From Diplonema papillatum (taxonomy: Eukaryota; Euglenozoa; Diplonemea; Diplonemida; Diplonemidae), in NCBI GenBank assembly GCA_030068145.1, contig JAPJBO010000198.1, forward strand, positions 1-64,000: a stretch of DNA of 64,000 nucleotides. Reading direction: 5' to 3'. A model generated the notes under the pieces. It was not told the DNA's origin and did no database searches. It saw only the letters and a program-made list of their open reading frames with translations. The stretch's first letter is position 1. Each line of letters opens with the position of its first letter. Both the position numbers and the translations under genes were made by a program. This document shows, one piece after another, positions 41,804 to 52,741 of this stretch.

Positions 41804-42637
41804 ATGTCTCACCAGAACAAGACCGTGACTGAGCAGGTTCAGGAGGTTGCGCAGAACACTTGGGACGCCACGAAGAACACGGCGGCCAACGCGACGGAAT
41901 CCGTTCAGAAAATGTTCTCAGCTGGTCAGGAAAAGGCAGCAGACACAGCGGACAAGGCTGGACGTGCCGTGAAGCCTGAATCTGAGAAGACGGTGGGAGA
42001 CAAGGCGAAGGACACTTGGGATGCCACGAAGAACTCGGCTCAGAACGCGTCAGACAAGGCCGGTGAACAGATGGACAAGGCTGGACGTGCCGTGAAGCCT
42101 GAATCCGAGAAGACGATTGGCGACAAGGCACAGGACACGTGGGATGCGACGAAGGACGCCGCAGCGAACGTGACTGAATCTGTGCAGAACATGTTCTCCG
42201 CCGGTCAGGAAAAGGCAGCAGACACAGCGGACAAGGCTGGACGTGCCGTGAAGCCTGAATCCGAGAAGACGGTGGGAGACAAGGCTAAGGACACTTGGGA
42301 TGCCACGAAGAACACCGCTCAGAACGCGTCAGACAAGGCCGGTGAACAGATGGACAAGGCCGGCCGTGCGGTGAAGCCTGAATCCGAGAAGACGATTGGA
42401 GACAAGGCGAAGGACACGTGGGATGCCACGAAGAACTCTGCTCAGAACGCGTCAGACAAGGCCGGTGAACAGATGGACAAGGCTGGCCGTGCCGTGAAGC
42501 CTGAGTCTCAGAAGACGATGGGCGACAAGGCAAAGGACACGTGGGATGCCACGAAGAACTCTGCTCAGAACGCGTCTGACGCCGTTCAGTCGAAGGTGCA
42601 AGAAACGCAGAAGGCGGCTCAGTCCAAGACTAGCTAG
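41804..42637 (+). CDS. LEA-like repeat protein 4
   Basis: 277 residues. It differs from copy 3 by scattered substitutions only, for example ESVQKMFSAG in place of ESVQNMFSAG near residue 36. The upstream region (from about 41672, AACCTCAAACAACCAATGTC) is almost the same as that of copy 6. The gap to copy 3 is only 0.4 kb. Confidence 0.75.
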   Translation: MSHQNKTVTEQVQEVAQNTWDATKNTAANATESVQKMFSAGQEKAADTADKAGRAVKPESEKTVGDKAKDTWDATKNSAQNASDKAGEQMDKAGRAVKPESEKTIGDKAQDTWDATKDAAANVTESVQNMFSAGQEKAADTADKAGRAVKPESEKTVGDKAKDTWDATKNTAQNASDKAGEQMDKAGRAVKPESEKTIGDKAKDTWDATKNSAQNASDKAGEQMDKAGRAVKPESQKTMGDKAKDTWDATKNSAQNASDAVQSKVQETQKAAQSKTS

Positions 42638-44676
42638 ACTGAGTGCAAACTTAAAATGCTCCAAGACTCGAACTCTAACCTCAGTTGCAGCGGGGCTGTC
42701 AACCTTTCTTTGCGGAAGGTACGATGCCTGTGCTGCGACCACCTTCCCAGCGTCGGCACTGTTTTGGGTGCCGGATGCTTTTCCTCTCCCTGTTGTTGAC
42801 TGATAATGAAACCAGTTTGTATTCCAAAACAGAAAGCTAACTTGAAGAACATTATCGAAACCCTTCGTGCTGCCTTTTCCTTTGTAGACCGAAACCTTCG
42901 TAGCAGTGGGCGGAGGACGGTCACTCCTCGCACTTCGACTGGTGCTTGTGAAAAGTACCCGCCTGGTCTTCCAGAGGCACCGTTCCCAAATGGGGACTAT
43001 CGGTACGTGGATACAACCTGGAATAAGAGTTTAGCCTTGCTATCATCATACAGAAGACCATGAGGAACACAAGGTCGAAAGACGGAAGTGCCCACAAAGC
43101 TGTGATGGAAAAAGACAGGGCAACAGCCGCAGCCTGAGCCCGCGCAGCCAATCCGCCAAACCAGCGACCACAGCCAGCCATCAGAGCCATCACAGCCGCT
43201 AGTCAGATAGCGACAGAGCCAGCCTTCCTGGTTTCCGGGAGTCAACGACCGAGGGGTTTCAGAAACAGGCACGTGTTTCCCGCTCAGAGGAGCCGTAGAG
43301 CACAGACGGGTCCATCGCTAAGAACACAGCGCAGATACCGCTGGTTCGGGTGATAGCACTCAACTACTGCTGCATCGACGACCTCACTGTTGGACCGGGA
43401 AAGTCCAAAAAGAGCCTCCAACCCCCAATAAACGCTAATAATCGAAACCAAAAAGTTCTACTACTTATTTCATGAGATCCGGCAACACCAGTTTTTACGG
43501 GGCCTCATGCAATAACTGTAGACCATGGAATCGTTGCAGAGGAGGGATGCGAAGGTTTGAGACTTTCCAGCGATCATTCCCTATCAAAGCAGCCCATTAC
43601 GGAGAACTAATGTGAACGTAGCTACTCCAAGCACCACCCGGGCACTCAGTCTACCATGTGAGCGCGTGCATATACGTCGAACTTTGAGTGCGTGAACCCC
43701 TCCGAAGAAAGGTCCACCACACCACTTAGCCCAGATCTGTGGGTCGCGTCATCCTCCTTGTCTTTTGGTCGCCTGGTCTTGCGTCCGTCGGATTCGCGCT
43801 TCCCCTTCGTCTTGCATCACCTCGTCTCCACTTCCTGCTGCACGGGCTTCTTCCGTTTGTGCCACCTGCGCCGCGGGCCGCTTCAAGCTCGTCTGCGCGT
43901 GGATTGCTCTGTACTCGTTGCCTCATCCGCACTTGCCGCTTCTCGTACGGACCGCGCCTGTCTTCCCTGAAGAAGGATGCGCAGCGCGTGCGTATATGTC
44001 GATCTTTGAGTGCGTGAGCCCCTCCGGAGAAAGGTTCATCACACTAGTTCCAAGCTACTTAGCCCGGGTCTCTGGTCGTCCCCCTCCTTCTCTTGGTCGT
44101 CTGGTCTTGCGTCTTGTTGGTCCGTCCGGGCTGGTCGCTTCGCGCTTCTCTTGCATCACCTCGTCTCCGGTTTGTGCCACCTGCGACGCGGGCCGCTTCA
44201 CTGCTCTTCTGCGCGACGACTGCTCTGTACTCGTTGCCTTATCCGCGATTGCCGCTTCTCGTACCGACCGCGCCTGCCTTTCCGTTCTGCCTTTCGCCTC
44301 TGTGTGGTCCGTCGGCCGCCTCGGCTCGGGCGTCCTGCTGTGCTATCTGAATCTCCTCGTCTTCCTTCGTTGAAGAAGGATGCGCAGCGCGTGCGCGTCC
44401 TCTTCAGCGAAATTTACCAGCAACACGCACAGTCTCGTCTATCTTCGCATTGGCAGTGCACCGGATCATGCGCGGCCGATCTTCCTCCACCAGTCTTGAG
44501 TCGACTGAAGCTGGTTGGCTACTGCCAAGACAGTCTTGATCAGTCTACCCTGATCGCCCCGTTTGTCAGCCCCGACATGTCTCCCACTTTCTACGACTCT
44601 TGTATTTTGGTTCAAACCACAGGATTTCACCGTAAAACACCTTCACACTCAAACTCTACCCTTCTCCCGAAGAAAC
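42638..44676. other. LEA 4-5 intergenic region with a local duplication
   Basis: Conserved 3' region, then the type I upstream block (about 43080-43640), then two imperfect direct copies of a 0.3-0.4-kb segment (about 43673-43993 and 43986-44395), recognisable by CTTTGAGTGCGTGA[A/G]CCCCTCC, TCTTGCATCACCTCGTCTCC and GAAGGATGCGCAGCGCGTGC. Open frames here are Cys/Leu/Ser-rich and unconserved between the two copies, so I call no gene. Confidence 0.6.
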
Positions 44677-45387
44677 ATGTCTCACCAGAACAAGACCGTG
44701 ACTGAGCAGGTTCAGGAGGTTGCGCAGAACACTTGGGACGCCACGAAGAACACGGCGGCCAACGCGACGGAATCCGTTCAGAACATGTTCTCAGCTGGTC
44801 AGGAAAAGGCAGCAGACACAGCGGACAAGGCTGGACGTGCTGTGAAGCCTGAATCTGAGAAGACGGTCGGAGACAAGGCGAAGGACACTTGGGATGCCAC
44901 GAAGAACTCGGCTCAGAACGCGTCAGACAAGGCCAGTGAACAGATGGACAAGGCCGGACGTGCCGTGAAGCCTGAATCCGAGAAGACGATTGGCGACAAG
45001 GCACAGGACACGTGGGATGCGACGAAGGACGCCGCAGCGAACGTGACTGAATCTGTGCAGAACATGTTCTCCGCCGGTCAGGAGAAGGCAGCAGACACAG
45101 CGGACAAGGCTGGGCGTGCTGTGAAGCCTGAATCCGAGAAGACGGTGGGAGACAAGGCGAAGGACACGTGGGATGCCACGAAGAACACCGCTCAGAACGC
45201 GTCAGACAAGGCCGGTGAACAGATGGACAAGGCCGGACGTGCGGTGAAGCCTGAATCCGAGAAGACGATTGGAGACAAGGCGAAGGACACGTGGGATGCC
45301 ACGAAGAACTCTGCTCAGAACGCGTCTGACGCCGTGCAGTCGAAGGTTCAGGAAACGCAGAAGGCGGCTCAGTCCAAGACCAGCTAG
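44677..45387 (+). CDS. LEA-like repeat protein 5 (one module fewer)
   Basis: 236 residues: exactly one 41-residue module shorter than the standard form; the penultimate module before the VQSKVQETQ tail is missing. The reading frame is intact. Upstream element ACCACAGGATTTCACCG at 44617. The 3' region is shared with copy 3. Confidence 0.75.
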   Translation: MSHQNKTVTEQVQEVAQNTWDATKNTAANATESVQNMFSAGQEKAADTADKAGRAVKPESEKTVGDKAKDTWDATKNSAQNASDKASEQMDKAGRAVKPESEKTIGDKAQDTWDATKDAAANVTESVQNMFSAGQEKAADTADKAGRAVKPESEKTVGDKAKDTWDATKNTAQNASDKAGEQMDKAGRAVKPESEKTIGDKAKDTWDATKNSAQNASDAVQSKVQETQKAAQSKTS

Positions 45388-45965
45388 ACTGAGTACAATT
45401 TAAAATGCTCCAACACTCGAACTCTAACCTCAGTTGCAGCGGGGCTGTCAACCTTTCTTTGCGGAAGGTACAATGCCTGTGCTGCGACCACTTTCCCAGC
45501 GTCGACACTGTTTCGGGTGCCGGATGCTTTTCCTCTCCCTGTTGTTGAATGATAATGCAAAGAAACCAGTTTGTATTCCAAAACAGAAAGCTAACTTGAA
45601 GAACATTATCGAAACCCTAAGTGATGCCTTTTCGTTTCTCTATTGCGACCTTCGAAGCGTGGGGAACGCAAGACTCGGTGTATCGACAAGTTGTAAGATG
45701 ATCAAGATAAGAGCTGCACTTGAGGGGCATAGATACAGTTAAGGCACCGCACTAAGGGGATGATGCCAGAGGAAGCGCCGCAAACACGACTTGCGACAAA
45801 AGGTAGTCACCTGAGTAGGCTATTGCAACAGATTCGAACCTCAAACAACCAATGTCGATCGAAGCACAATGTAGTCGCGCACTCTGTTGTATCTCCTTTC
45901 TAAACCGCAGGATTTTACCACAAACACACCTTCACACCCAAACTCAACCTTTCTCCCGAAGAAAC

Positions 45966-46799
45966 ATGTCTCACCAGAACAAGACCGTAACTGAGCAGGT
46001 TCAGGAGGTTGCGCAGAACACTTGGGACGCCACGAAGAACACGGCGGCCAACGCGACGGAATCCGTTCAGAACATGTTCTCAGCTGGTCAGGAAAAGGCA
46101 GCAGACACAGCGGACAAGGCTGGACGTGCTGTGAAGCCTGAATCTGAGAAGACGGTGGGAGACAAGGCGAAGGACACTTGGGATGCCACGAAGAACTCTG
46201 CTCAGAACGCGTCAGACAAGGCCGGTGAACAGATGGACAAGGCTGGACGTGCCGTGAAGCCTGAATCCGAGAAGACGATTGGCGACAAGGCACAGGACAC
46301 GTGGGATGCGACGAAGGACGCCGCAGCGAACGTGACTGAATCTGTGCAGAACATGTTCTCCGCTGGTCAGGAAAAGGCAGCAGACACAGCGGACAAGGCT
46401 GGGCGTGCTGTGAAGCCTGAATCCGAGAAGACGGTGGGAGACAAGGCTAAGGACACTTGGGATGCCACGAAGAACACCGCTCAGAACGCGTCAGACAAGG
46501 CCGGTGAACAGATGGACAAGGCCGGCCGTGCCGTGAAGCCTGAATCCGAGAAGACGATTGGAGACAAAGCGAAGGACACGTGGGATGCCACGAAGAACTC
46601 GGCTCAGAACGCGTCAGACAAGGCCAGTGAACAGATGGACAAGGCCGGCCGTGCCGTGAAGCCTGAGTCTCAGAAGACGATGGGCGACAAGGCAAAGGAC
46701 ACGTGGGATGCGACGAAGAACTCTGCTCAGAACGCGTCTGACGCCGTTCAGTCGAAGGTGCAAGAAACGCAGAAGGCGGCTCAGTCCAAGACCAGCTAG
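45966..46799 (+). CDS. LEA-like repeat protein 6
   Basis: 277 residues, standard form. Upstream sequence from about 45836 matches that of copy 4 nearly base for base, supporting a [3+4] to [5+6] block duplication; 0.2 kb of extra sequence lies between copy 5's 3' region and this block. Confidence 0.75.
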   Translation: MSHQNKTVTEQVQEVAQNTWDATKNTAANATESVQNMFSAGQEKAADTADKAGRAVKPESEKTVGDKAKDTWDATKNSAQNASDKAGEQMDKAGRAVKPESEKTIGDKAQDTWDATKDAAANVTESVQNMFSAGQEKAADTADKAGRAVKPESEKTVGDKAKDTWDATKNTAQNASDKAGEQMDKAGRAVKPESEKTIGDKAKDTWDATKNSAQNASDKASEQMDKAGRAVKPESQKTMGDKAKDTWDATKNSAQNASDAVQSKVQETQKAAQSKTS

Positions 46800-47060
46800 A
46801 CTGAATGCAAACTTAAAATGCTCCAACACTCGAACTCTAACCTCAGTTGCAGCGGGGCTGTTAACCTTTCTTTGCGGAAGGTACGATGCCTGTGCTGCGA
46901 CCACCTTCCCAGCGTCGGCACTGTTTCGGGTGCCGGATGCTTTTCCTCTCCCTGTTGTTGAATGATAATGCAAAGAAACCAGTTTGTATTCCAAAACAGA
47001 AAGCTAACTTGAAGAACATTATCGAAACCCTTCGTGCTGCCTTTTCCTTCGCCTAGAAGA

Positions 47061-47314
47061 GTTTCTGCTCTTCGTATTGTCTGACGAGAACTGCCTAGAA
47101 GAAAGGGAAAAGTAAGAACACGTCTTTGTAACTGATAGCACTAGCGCAAGGGAATGTTGAGTGACTGCCTTAACCCGGGGAAACGAGCTTGGGCGAGGTC
47201 ACCTTGAATTTTGAAACTTGAATTTTTCTTTGAACCAACCACACCCTGAAGGCTGTGTTAAGTAAGCTCTAATCGACTTTTCGTGGTGCATCAACTCCCT
47301 CAGTGAAACTGTGA
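47061..47314 (-). mobile_element. solo A-B terminal remnant of the copy 3 retrotransposon family
   Basis: Read on the minus strand, it starts TCACAGTTTCACTGAGGGAG (terminal repeat A of copy 3), then after a short spacer continues with repeat B (GTGACCTCGCCCAAGCTCG to GAAGAGCAGAAAC). No coding part remains. It is analogous to a solo LTR: recombination between the two A repeats of a full element would leave exactly A plus B2. It differs from copy 3 by scattered changes and has a single, not doubled, internal B repeat, so it is older or from a sister lineage. Confidence 0.82.
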
Positions 47315-47468
47315 TACCTCAGAGCGCACGCCGCAGCGTCCCATTGACAGTACTGGTCGCCGGCCACGCCCCCGGTCCCACGGTGCCCGCGCAGTCGGTC
47401 GGCATCGCCGACGCCAACGAGGCCCGAGAAGGAGCTCCCACACTGGCGAGGGAAGTCTGCGACTTTCG

Positions 47469-47580
47469 CCCCCCATACCCAGCTTTGACGACCGATTTGC
47501 ACGTCAACACCGCAACGGACCTTCACCAGGGGTTTCCCCCGGCTTCGTCCTATCCAGGCATAGTTCACCACCTTTCGGGT
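47469..47580 (+). repeat. duplicated segment (second copy at 55187)
   Basis: ATACCCAGCTTTGACGA, CAACACCGCAACGGACCT and TCCTATCCAGGCATAGTTCA are shared almost perfectly with 55187-55292. Confidence 0.85.
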
Positions 47581-47603
47581 CCCAACAAGTGTACTTCACC
47601 TCA

Positions 47604-47711
47604 TATCCCTTTCCAGTAAATCAGGATCGGGCTGTGCTGCGTCCTCAAGGATTGGCACATCTCGATTTTCAGCGCGGCTTGTGGGTTTGACACCCTAAGC
47701 CTCGCACATCA
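47604..47711 (+). repeat. dispersed repeat (copy of 25079-25180)
   Basis: See 25079. This copy is preceded by GGGTCCCAACAAGTGTACTT, also found at 28987 upstream of the 29077 gene. Confidence 0.8.
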
Positions 47712-48280
47712 CACCTTTTTCGGATTGGCCTGAGATGCGGAAACGCTGTCTACTATGGTGGCATTGCAATCAGCGCGGGAGACAGCCACTGACTGCCCCA
47801 CCAGGGTCAAGGGAAAACCGCGCACGACGTCGTGAACCCCTCGAAGTCCCGCAAAAGCACAGCGAATTTCGGGCTGAGCCGCCTCGAGCTACTGCAGCGG
47901 GTGAAAACCTGCTCACACGCCACCCTCGTCGGCAGTTGTCTGTTGCTTCGGGGTTTGACATTCTCATGGGAAAGCGCTATTGAGAACCATCTTCCTCGAA
48001 GAAGTGCTTTGCCGCGCCTGAACCCGAAGGCAGCCCAATAGAGGATAGTTAAGGCTCTCAAGCCGCCGCGAAGGCGAAGAGACCAGCTAACAGGACTTGG
48101 TGCGTTGTCGAAAAGATAGTCACCAAAGTGCTGATGGCTAGATTATTTGCAGTGCAACCTCAGACAATCAATGGCAATCGAGGCAGCGTCGTACACTCTG
48201 CTGTATCTCCTTTTCGAACCGCCGCAGGATATTACCGCAAACACCTTCACACTCAAACTCAACCTTTTCCCCGAAGAAAC

Positions 48281-49114
48281 ATGTCTCACCAGAACAAGAC
48301 CGTGACTGAGCAGGTTCAGGAGGTTGCGCAGAACACTTGGGACGCCACGAAGAACACGGCGGCCAACGCGACGGAATCCGTTCAGAACATGTTCTCAGCT
48401 GGTCAGGAAAAGGCAGCAGACACAGCGGACAAGGCTGGACGTGCTGTGAAGCCTGAATCTGAGAAGACGGTGGGAGACAAGGCGAAGGACACTTGGGATG
48501 CCACGAAGAACTCGGCACAGAACGCGTCAGACAAGGCCGGTGAACAGATGGACAAGGCTGGACGTGCCGTGAAGCCTGAATCCGAGAAGACGCTTGGCGA
48601 CAAGGCACAGGACACGTGGGATGCGACGAAGGACGCCGCAGCGAACGTGACTGAATCTGTGCAGAACATGTTCTCCGCCGGTCAGGAAAAGGCAGCAGAC
48701 ACAGCGGACAAGGCTGGACGTGCTGTGAAGCCTGAATCCGAGAAGACGGTGGGAGACAAGGCGAAGGACACTTGGGATGCCACGAAGAACACCGCTCAGA
48801 ACGCGTCAGACAAGGCCGGTGAACAGATGGACAAGGCTGGACGTGCGGTGAAGCCTGAATCCGAGAAGACGATTGGAGACAAGGCGAAGGACACGTGGGA
48901 TGCCACGAAGAACTCTGCTCAGAACGCGTCAGACAAGGCCAGTGAACAGATGGACAAGGCCGGACGTGCCGTGAAGCCTGAGTCGCAGAAGACGATGGGC
49001 GACAAGGCAAAGGACACGTGGGATGCCACGAAGAACTCTGCTCAGAACGCGTCTGACGCCGTGCAGTCGAAGGTGCAGGAAACGCAGAAGGCGGCTCAGT
49101 CCAAGACCAGCTAG
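48281..49114 (+). CDS. LEA-like repeat protein 7
   Basis: 277 residues, standard form, with SEKTLGDKAQDT in the third module, as in copy 2. The upstream element is GCCGCAGGATATTACCGC (48221). Confidence 0.75.
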   Translation: MSHQNKTVTEQVQEVAQNTWDATKNTAANATESVQNMFSAGQEKAADTADKAGRAVKPESEKTVGDKAKDTWDATKNSAQNASDKAGEQMDKAGRAVKPESEKTLGDKAQDTWDATKDAAANVTESVQNMFSAGQEKAADTADKAGRAVKPESEKTVGDKAKDTWDATKNTAQNASDKAGEQMDKAGRAVKPESEKTIGDKAKDTWDATKNSAQNASDKASEQMDKAGRAVKPESQKTMGDKAKDTWDATKNSAQNASDAVQSKVQETQKAAQSKTS

Positions 49115-49690
49115 ACTGAGTGCAAACTTAAAATGCTCCAACACTCGAACTCTAACCTCAGTTGCATCGGGGCTGTCAACCTTTCTTTACGAAGGTATAA
49201 TGCCTGTGCTGCGACCACCTTCCCAGCGTCGGCACTGTTTTGGGCGCCTGACGCTTTCCCCCTCTCCGGTTGAACGATAGTGCAAAGACCAGTTTGTATT
49301 CCAAAACAGAAGGCTAACTTGCAAAACATTATCGAACCCTCCGTGCTGCCTTTTCTATTCTGCATCGAAACCTTCGAAGGAGCGGGGAACTCAAGGGTGT
49401 CATCAGCAAGATCTTCAAGACTCGGAGTATCGACAAGTTGTGAGAATGATCGCACTTGACATTGAAGCAAACCCACACAGTTAAGGAACTGCGCGAAGGC
49501 GATGAGGCCTGAGGAAGCCCGCAAACACGACTTTGCGACAAAAAGTAAACACCTGAGTTGCTAATGAACCTCAAACAATCAGTGTCGGTCGAGGCTCATC
49601 TCGCACTGTGTTGTATCTCTTTTCAAACCGCAGGAATTTACCACAAACACACCATTTCACACTCAAACTCAACCTTTTCCCCGAAGAAAC

Positions 49691-50524
49691 ATGTCTCACC
49701 AGAACAAGACCGTGACTGAGCAGGTTCAGGAGGTTGCGCAGAACACTTGGGACGCCACGAAGAACACGGCGGCCAACGCGACGGAATCCGTTCAGAACAT
49801 GTTCTCAGCTGGTCAGGAAAAGGCAGCAGACACAGCGGACAAGGCTGGACGTGCTGTGAAGCCTGAATCTGAGAAGACGGTGGGAGACAAGGCGAAGGAC
49901 ACTTGGGATGCCACGAAGAACTCGGCACAGAACGCGTCAGACAAGGCCAGTGAAAAGATGGACGAGGCTGGACGTGCCGTGAAGCCTGAATCCGAGAAGA
50001 CGATTGGCGACAAGGCACAGGACACGTGGGATGCGACGAAGGACGCCGCAGCGAACGTGACTGAATCTGTGCAGAACATGTTCTCCGCTGGTCAGGAAAA
50101 GGCAGAACAAACAGCGGACAAGGCTGGGCGTGCCGTGAAGCCTGAATCCGAGAAGACGGTGGGAGACAAGGCGAAAGACACTTGGGATGCCACGAAGAAC
50201 ACCGCTCAGAACGCGTCAGACAAGGCCGGTGAAGAGATGGACAAGGCTGGACGTGCCGTGAAGCCCGAATCCGAGAAGACAGTAGGAGACAAGGCAAAGG
50301 ACACGTGGGATGCCACGAAGAACTCCGCTCAGAACGCGTCAGACAAGGCCGGTGAGCAGATGGACAAGGCCGGCCGTGCCGTGAAGCCTGAGTCTCAGAA
50401 GACGATGGGCGACAAGGCAAAGGACACGTGGGATGCCACGAAGAACTCTGCTCAGAACGCGTCTGACGCCGTGCAGTCGAAGGTGCAAGAAACACAGAAG
50501 GCTGCTCAGTCCAAGACCAGCTAG
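49691..50524 (+). CDS. LEA-like repeat protein 8
   Basis: 277 residues. Slightly more diverged modules: KASEKMDEAGRAVKPESEKT, GQEKAEQTADKAGRAV and KAGEEMDKAGRAV, with extra acidic residues. Some of these are shared with copy 1. Upstream element AAACCGCAGGAATTTACC at 49625. Confidence 0.75.
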   Translation: MSHQNKTVTEQVQEVAQNTWDATKNTAANATESVQNMFSAGQEKAADTADKAGRAVKPESEKTVGDKAKDTWDATKNSAQNASDKASEKMDEAGRAVKPESEKTIGDKAQDTWDATKDAAANVTESVQNMFSAGQEKAEQTADKAGRAVKPESEKTVGDKAKDTWDATKNTAQNASDKAGEEMDKAGRAVKPESEKTVGDKAKDTWDATKNSAQNASDKAGEQMDKAGRAVKPESQKTMGDKAKDTWDATKNSAQNASDAVQSKVQETQKAAQSKTS

Positions 50525-52030
50525 ACTGAGTGCAAACTTAAAATGCTCCCACACTCGAACTCTAACCTCAGTTGCAGCGGGGCTGTCAACCTTTCTTTGC
50601 GGAAGGTATGATGCCTATGCTGCGACCACCTTCCCAGCGTCGGCACTGGTTGGTGCCGGATGCTTTTCCTCTCTCCGCTTGAATGATAGTGCAAAGAAAC
50701 TAGTTTGTATTCCAAAACAGGAAGCTAACTTGATGAACATTATCGAAACCCTTCGTGCTTCCTTTTTCCTTTCTAGACCGAAACCTTCGAAGCAGTGAGA
50801 GGGGCTTTTGTCGTGTCGCTAGGATTAGTCGCGTGCGATTAGCAGGCCGCACGCTTGCATACCACGACACCTGGTCCAGTGGCAAGTTTTCCCTTAAGGA
50901 ATTGCCTAGGAATTGCCTTGTGGAGGTGATTCTGCCTTGTTTTTGCATTCTGCAGCCCTTATTTCAGCCTAAGCAGTTATCTTGAATTTACTGAGCGATT
51001 TAGGAGCACCTGCGTGGTAGGTTTCTACTTCCCTTTTGCTGGTTTTGGGTTGCTGGGCCCCCTTTTTCCGGCAAAACAGGTCCTTGCTGACGAACTAGGG
51101 GAGGAACTCCCCGGAGCAACCGACAGCTTCGATTCATTGGAGTTAGGTTGGACGTTATCCCGTTGCGCCGGCGTTGCACACAAGAGCAAGCCGAAGCATG
51201 CAGAGTAGGGGGACCCTTTCACAAAAAGTTCCCACAGGGAAAGTGACCATTTGGAGCTGTGTGAGTTCATTGAAACCAATCAAAAGTGAGTTTAGGTCCG
51301 TCTTTTAACCGCGAAACGACATCACAATTTTTTGCGCGCTCTCGTCCAACTTCGTCGCGGCTCAACACAAATTGTAACCCGTAATTGGGACCCTTTCAAA
51401 AGATTTCCCACTTATTGGAGACTCTCAAACGTTAAAAATGGGGCGGCAGGGGGGCGAAGGACGCGTTCTACGAGGACGTTTGAGGGTTGTCCCACTTTTT
51501 TGGGTCGGGTTGTCCCAACTTTTTGGGTCACCAATACTGACGTTTGCGTGGCGGCACCTCGGAAGCATACTCCGGGAAGGCGTGTGATGAACAACCTGGT
51601 CACCGTGATTTACGACGTGGCGGAGCAGGTGCTGCTGGGGGAGTTGGTGTGCCGCGAAGGGGACGTGGAAGGCGGGCTGGGAACGACCGAACCCAAAACT
51701 AGGTGGACCAAACAAACAACGGAGTAAACAGCGGGAACAGGGAACCCCTGTACGTTACGCAGAAGATAGGCCGTATCCTCGCCTAGGCTCAGTAAACGTT
51801 CCGCTTGGCAGAAGAGAACAGACACTTCGGCAGCAGTTTGCTCTGTGGTGTCGCCATTGGTGTGCTGCCCTGTATTTCGGCATGAGTGCACATATTACCT
51901 CCGCGAGGAAGGTTTTGCACCCCATTCGATCGACCGCCAGCCACTAGAATTCCACCCTTGCAGGCCTCATTGCAACGAAAAACACAAAGCTTTCACTCCA
52001 AAAAAAAGTTTCTCGCCTTCGCAAAAGAAC
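50525..52030. other. LEA 8-9 intergenic region
   Basis: Conserved 3' region to about 50780, then unique sequence. Near-repeats of GGGTTGTCCCA[A/C]TTTTTTGGGT occur at 51484-51530. Several short open frames exist but none has protein-like composition or a conserved counterpart. Confidence 0.5.
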
Positions 52031-52741
52031 ATGTCGCAGCAGAACAAGACCGTGACCGAACAGGTTCAGGAGGTTGCGCAGAACACTTGGGACGCCACGA
52101 AGAACACGGCGGCCAACGCGACGGAATCCGTTCAGAACATGTTCTCAGCTGGTCAGGAAAAGGCAGCAGACACAGCGGACAAGGCTGGACGTGCCGTGAA
52201 GCCTGAATCTGAGAAGACGGTCGGAGACAAGGCGAAGGACACTTGGGATGCAACCAAGAACTCTGCACAGAACGCGTCAGACAAGGCCGGTGAACAGATG
52301 GACAAGGCCGGACGTGCCGTGAAGCCCGAATCCGAGAAGACGATTGGCGACAAGGCGCAGGACACGTGGGATGCGACGAAGGACACCGCAGCGAACGTGA
52401 CTGAATCTGTTCAAAACATGTTCACCGCCGGTCAGGAAAAGGCAGAAGAGACAGCTGACAAGGCTGGACGTGCTGTGAAGCCTGAATCCGAGAAGACAGC
52501 AGGAGACAAGGCGAAGGACACGTGGGATGCCACAAAGAACTCTGCTCAGAACGCGTCAGACAAGGCCGGTGAAAAAATGGACAAGGCCGGACGTGCCGTG
52601 AAGCCTGAGTCTCAGAAGACGATGGGCGACAAGGCAAAGGACACTTGGGACGCCACAAAGAACTCTGCTCAGAACGCGTCTGACGCTGTGCAGTCGAAAG
52701 TGCAGGAAACGCAGAAGGCGGCTCAGTCGAAGTCCAGCTGA
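52031..52741 (+). CDS. LEA-like repeat protein 9 (short, diverged flanks)
   Basis: 236 residues, one module fewer than standard. The N terminus reads MSQQNKTVTEQVQEV in place of MSHQ. The end is AAQSKSS with a TGA stop, and both leader and 3' region differ from copies 1-8. The first 120-150 coding bases are nevertheless almost identical to the others, which suggests gene conversion of the 5' coding part. Confidence 0.75.
   Translation: MSQQNKTVTEQVQEVAQNTWDATKNTAANATESVQNMFSAGQEKAADTADKAGRAVKPESEKTVGDKAKDTWDATKNSAQNASDKAGEQMDKAGRAVKPESEKTIGDKAQDTWDATKDTAANVTESVQNMFTAGQEKAEETADKAGRAVKPESEKTAGDKAKDTWDATKNSAQNASDKAGEKMDKAGRAVKPESQKTMGDKAKDTWDATKNSAQNASDAVQSKVQETQKAAQSKSS

Larger units (their letters stand above)
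46800..48280. other. LEA 6-7 intergenic region with retroelement remnant
   Basis: Conserved LEA 3' region to about 47050, then a solo terminal remnant of a YR retrotransposon (47061-47314, minus strand), a segment also found at 55187-55292 (47469-47580), a dispersed repeat (47604-47711), unique sequence, and the leader of copy 7. No gene. Confidence 0.65.

Noticed and set aside
43692-44705. Overlapping 92-231-codon ORFs between LEA copies 4 and 5
   Set aside because: The two halves of the local duplication do not preserve a common frame, and composition is Cys/Leu/Ser-rich and unprotein-like.
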